Shown here: one piece after another, positions 4,971-7,591 of the stretch | Layout of the letters: each line of letters starts with the position of its first letter | Numbering within the stretch: position 1 is the first letter of the stretch | Source: Bacteroidales bacterium | GTDB taxonomy: Bacteria > Bacteroidota > Bacteroidia > Bacteroidales > UBA932 | NCBI GenBank assembly: GCA_023230265.1 | Contig: JALNXR010000095.1 | Location: 1 to 7,591 of the forward strand | Direction of reading: 5' to 3' | Length of the DNA: 7,591 bases | The notes under the pieces: model-generated | What the model saw: only the letters and a program-made list of their open reading frames with translations | The model's database searches: none | Told to the model about the DNA's origin: nothing | Made by a program: the position numbers and the translations under genes

Positions 4971-6133
4971 CAGATTACAGGTTTTAAAATATTTGCAATT
5001 ATGAATCCAAGGTAATTTCCAATGGCATAACCTACAAGACCTATCGTGAGCCCTGATATTATTATGCTTTTGTTTTTCATTGCCGCTGCCATCATCGGCA
5101 CAAAAGGGGCTGAATTAATCAGAGCAACGGATGCTATTACAACAGTGTCTGCATCAAGTCTGAATATTTTAGCAAACAAAATATGCAGGAAAAGAGAACA
5201 AAAGATGACAGCAAATATATAAACAAAGACAGTGATCCCCCCTGCCAGATCCAGTTTGGATATATCTGCCATAGATGCTACCACAATACTGAATATATAC
5301 ACCAGGTACATCCCGCCATCAAAACTCTTTTTTATCTTTCTAACCGGATCAAAGAAAGAGGCTGCAATTCCCAAAGTTGTGATCCCCAATATTATAATCA
5401 CGACCTGTGACCCTTTGCCAAATAACATGGAGATACCCGCCGAGATTGCAAAGATAAAGAGGGAGAGTGCAAGGGCAAGAAGCAGGGGAAGAAAATTTCT
5501 TTTTTTAAAAATATCTCTATAGGGATGTTCATCAAATTGTTCTACAGGCATGTGTGTCTCTGTGTCCGAAACTGCGGGCTTATATTTTCTTAGTATTTTT
5601 CTAAAAAGGGGGATGCCTGCAGAGAGTAGAAACATCATATACAGAAAACTGATAAGCATATCGTAGGAGTGCACCATCAGGTAGGTTTCATTGGGCACGT
5701 TCAGCATTATCTTTATCGCAGCCATATTTGGGGTGCCACCTGTGTAAACACCTGCCATCAATCCGGCAATATTGTTGAACTGCGTTCCTATCATTGAGCC
5801 GGGCACAATATATGGTTTGAAAATGTAGTAACCTGCAATCAGGACTATTACAACTGCTGCAACTCCGGTTATGAGTGTAGTGAGGGTTTTCCTGATGTCC
5901 CATTGTTTAAAGTTGCAGGAGAACAACATCATAGGTATTGCCAAAGGTATTATGAGTGTAGTCATTATATCCTGAATGCCGGCAGCAGAATCTGGCAAAA
6001 GTCCTGTGTTTCCGATAATTGCCCCTATAATATAGAGCATCAGGATTGGCCCTATTTTTCCAAAGAATGAATATTTCTCACAGAGGAATATAACCGCTGC
6101 CGGCATCAAAAGGTAGATCAGGATAAGTATCAT
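4970..6133 (-). CDS. DUF819 family polytopic inner-membrane protein (YjcL-like, putative transporter)
   Basis: This 387-residue membrane protein has about 10-11 predicted helices in two halves (about 1-177 and 213-387), separated by a charged cytoplasmic loop (178-212, including RKILRKYKP and DEHPYRD). The DUF819 signature GVYTGGTPNMAAIK (128-141) lies in the first half. A partly mirrored ALINSAPFVPMMAAAM (337-352) lies in the second, as expected for an inverted-repeat transporter with Pro-broken helices. The family is uncharacterised but is grouped with ion/solute antiporter-like folds; substrate and direction are unknown. The start ATG at 6133 has no Shine-Dalgarno, normal here, and lies about 14 bases after a predicted transcription start. 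The gene is coupled through TGATG to the outer-membrane barrel gene, suggesting the two proteins serve one envelope function (inference). Confidence 0.88.
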   Translation of the reverse strand: MILILIYLLMPAAVIFLCEKYSFFGKIGPILMLYIIGAIIGNTGLLPDSAAGIQDIMTTLIIPLAIPMMLFSCNFKQWDIRKTLTTLITGVAAVVIVLIAGYYIFKPYIVPGSMIGTQFNNIAGLMAGVYTGGTPNMAAIKIMLNVPNETYLMVHSYDMLISFLYMMFLLSAGIPLFRKILRKYKPAVSDTETHMPVEQFDEHPYRDIFKKRNFLPLLLALALSLFIFAISAGISMLFGKGSQVVIIILGITTLGIAASFFDPVRKIKKSFDGGMYLVYIFSIVVASMADISKLDLAGGITVFVYIFAVIFCSLFLHILFAKIFRLDADTVVIASVALINSAPFVPMMAAAMKNKSIIISGLTIGLVGYAIGNYLGFIIANILKPVI

Positions 6134-6152
6134 AGTTTAAGATTTTTCTACC

Positions 6153-6183
6153 CAAATATAGGGGAAAAATCCTTTATCTGTAA
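6153..6183 (-). promoter_or_regulatory. Promoter of the DUF819-Omp85 operon (Bacteroidota TAnnTTTG type)
   Basis: On the minus strand TATATTTG (6160-6153) is a full match to the TAnnTTTG -7 box. Twenty bases upstream lies TTA in place of the -33 TTG (6183-6181). The expected transcription start near 6146-6147 leaves a leader of only about 14 bases before the ATG at 6133. Confidence 0.6.
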
Positions 6184-6206
6184 GTTTCTCACATTAAATA
6201 TGATTC

Positions 6207-6229
6207 CCGGAGCAGGGAAATTGCTCCGG
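6207..6229 (-). terminator. Hairpin after the phosphomannomutase gene, possible terminator
   Basis: CCGGAGCA (6207-6214) and TGCTCCGG (6222-6229) form a perfect 8-bp GC-rich stem with a 7-base loop, 32 bases after the stop codon of the mutase gene. On the minus strand it is followed by GAATCATATTTAATG, which has no proper T-tract, so termination may be weak, Rho-assisted, or the stem may only protect the 3' end of the message. Confidence 0.4.
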
Positions 6230-6260
6230 AACTGACTTGAACAGTGTCAGAGTACGCTTA

Positions 6261-7591
6261 TCAGAGTCCCCGGACCAGCTCCTTTACCTTTGAAACTTTA
6301 GATTGCAGAACCTCCTCTGTTTCAGCTTCGGCAATAAATCTCAGATAGGGTTCTGTATTGGATGGACGGATGTTGAACCACCAGTTTGCGAATTCAACTC
6401 TGTATCCGTCAAAATCATAAGAGGCCACGGATTGTTCCCGGGAAATGAACCACTCTCTTACAATGTCCATGGCTTTTTTCTTATCAGATATCTTAAAGTT
6501 TATCTCACCTGAATTTTTATATCTTTCTATCCGGGAAACAAGCTTTGACAGAGATAATCCCCTGCTTTTCATTTTTGAGATAACTCCCAGAATTATCAGT
6601 GCTGCCATTATTCCCGAATCGCTGTAAAAGAAATCCCTGAAGTAATAGTGCCCCGCAAGCTCCCCTCCATAAATTCCGTTAAGTTCTCTTAAGCGGGGAG
6701 CGGCAAAGGCCCTTCCTACCTTCCAGGTGGCTACTTCGGCCCCCATGGGAGCGAGGTACTCAGAAACAGCTTTTGAACTTCTGATGTCCTGAAGCACGAT
6801 GCCCTTTTCCCCCCTCTCTTCCAGAAAATAGTGTCCGAGCAGTGCTATCATTAAATCCGGAGAGATAAATTCTCCCTTTTCATCCACAAACATCACCCTG
6901 TCTCCGTCTCCGTCAAATATCACTCCAACATCGCATCCCTTCTCCTTTACAAGTTTTTTAAGATCCCTCACATTCTCCTCAACCAGAGGATTTGCTTCAT
7001 GATTGGGGAAATTACCATCAAGCTCTTCATACAGATAGAAAAGATTTTCATTCTTTTCTCCCAGAATATCTTTTATCAGAAGGGCAGCCATACCGTTTGA
7101 GAGATCGACAGCAACTCTAAGATTGCTGTAATCCCTTAAATATTTTGATAAAAAGGCAATATACTCCTCCTTTACGTCAAATTTGTGTAATTTCCCCTTT
7201 ACAGGAGAGATTACCGGTGCTTTACCCTCGTTTATCCATTTACTTATAGTTCCCAGCCCCGTATCGAAACCAACAGGCAGAGCATTTTCCCTGGAGACTT
7301 TTATTCCGTTGTATTCCTTTGGATTGTGAGATGCAGTTATCTGTGCCGATGCCCGAAAGCCATACTTTGCAGTTGCAAAATAGAGCATCGGAGTGGTTGA
7401 TAGCCCTAAGTCGTAAACATCTGCCCCTGCATCGGTAATTCCATCAATCAGAGCATTCCTGATCTCAGGAGAGGAGGTTCTGGCATCTCTTCCCACCAGT
7501 ATTTTGTCAGATTTCAGTAATTCCGGAAGGAAATTCCCTGTTTTGTAAACTGTGTTTCTATCAAAATCAATATTATAAACACCTCTGATAT
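6261..7591 (-). CDS. Phosphomannomutase/phosphoglucomutase, N-terminus cut by the window end
   Basis: This alpha-D-phosphohexomutase interconverts hexose 6-phosphate and 1-phosphate (mannose and/or glucose), feeding nucleotide sugars for glycans and polysaccharide. The reading frame is open to the window edge; the first visible residues IRGVYNIDF match the family opening (usually YDIRG), so only a few residues are missing. The GTG at 7496 is an internal Val, not the start. Counting from the first visible complete codon (442 residues): ITASHNP (84-90) carries the phosphorylated Ser87; DGDGDR (226-231) is the magnesium loop; GGELAGH (308-314) is the sugar-binding loop, with Ala where many members have Ser; RPSNTEP (408-414) is the phosphate-binding loop. 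All four active-site elements are present. Mannose versus glucose preference, and GlmM activity, cannot be settled here; the GExxGH loop favours PMM/PGM over GlmM. Confidence 0.93.
   Translation of the reverse strand, partial: IRGVYNIDFDRNTVYKTGNFLPELLKSDKILVGRDARTSSPEIRNALIDGITDAGADVYDLGLSTTPMLYFATAKYGFRASAQITASHNPKEYNGIKVSRENALPVGFDTGLGTISKWINEGKAPVISPVKGKLHKFDVKEEYIAFLSKYLRDYSNLRVAVDLSNGMAALLIKDILGEKNENLFYLYEELDGNFPNHEANPLVEENVRDLKKLVKEKGCDVGVIFDGDGDRVMFVDEKGEFISPDLMIALLGHYFLEERGEKGIVLQDIRSSKAVSEYLAPMGAEVATWKVGRAFAAPRLRELNGIYGGELAGHYYFRDFFYSDSGIMAALIILGVISKMKSRGLSLSKLVSRIERYKNSGEINFKISDKKKAMDIVREWFISREQSVASYDFDGYRVEFANWWFNIRPSNTEPYLRFIAEAETEEVLQSKVSKVKELVRGL

Noticed and set aside
5183..5522. 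Two plus-strand frames of 75 and 96 codons opposite the DUF819 gene.
   Set aside because: These are shadow frames of a membrane protein gene with clear family motifs, and they have no promoter or ribosome binding site.
6231..6250. CTGAC / GTCAG short inverted repeat after the mutase stop codon.
   Set aside because: A 5-bp stem with a 9-base loop is too weak to call; the neighbouring 8-bp GC-rich stem is the better candidate.
7494..7496. GTG as start codon of the phosphomannomutase/phosphoglucomutase.
   Set aside because: The frame stays open to the window edge and encodes the conserved family N-terminus (IRGVYN) upstream of it, so this GTG is an internal valine.

Overview
The window reads as chromosomal DNA of a member of the Bacteroidota, probably an environmental Bacteroidales-like lineage (inference from sequence style; no taxonomy search was possible). 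The support is: -7 boxes of the Bacteroidota form TAnnTTTG in front of rpsP and the DUF819 gene, few Shine-Dalgarno sites, a ribosomal protein S16 with a long Ala/Glu tail, an ECF sigma / one-helix anti-sigma / DUF4252 cassette, and a short Omp85-type barrel without POTRA domains. All identifiable genes look intact and similar in composition. I see no insertion sequence, CRISPR array, tRNA, rRNA or prophage part.

Layout. Plus strand, 5-2052: a VanX/DdpX-type D-Ala-D-Ala dipeptidase lipoprotein; a 207-base intergenic region; then the ribosomal pair rpsP-rimM, 5 bases apart. The intergenic region holds a sigma-54-type -24/-12 element, a Rho-independent terminator about 80 bases further on, and then a separate housekeeping promoter for rpsP. 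The first two would delimit an unannotated small RNA of roughly 75-80 nt. Minus strand, read from right to left: a phosphomannomutase/phosphoglucomutase cut by the window end (7591-6261); a DUF819 inner-membrane protein (6133-4970) whose stop codon shares one base with the start of an Omp85-like outer-membrane barrel (4970-3729); an ECF sigma factor (3686-3180) overlapping by 20 bases a putative anti-sigma factor (3199-2660); and a secreted DUF4252 protein (2591-2085). That last gene converges on rimM with 32 bases between the stop codons. No stretch longer than 300 bases lacks a gene.

How the genes may work together. The sigma gene has a textbook-shaped ECF promoter (TGTAAC-N16-CGTC) almost touching its start codon, so it probably drives its own transcription. 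A weaker look-alike (TGTCAC-N17-CGTC) lies before the DUF4252 gene. The simplest model is an envelope-sensing loop in which a membrane anti-sigma holds the sigma factor and the released sigma raises its own operon and the exported DUF4252 protein. The DUF819/Omp85 pair is translationally coupled directly upstream, with no visible terminator before the sigma gene, so it may feed into or be connected with the same envelope theme. That connection is inference. The most novel candidate in the window is the sigma-54-driven small RNA upstream of rpsP.
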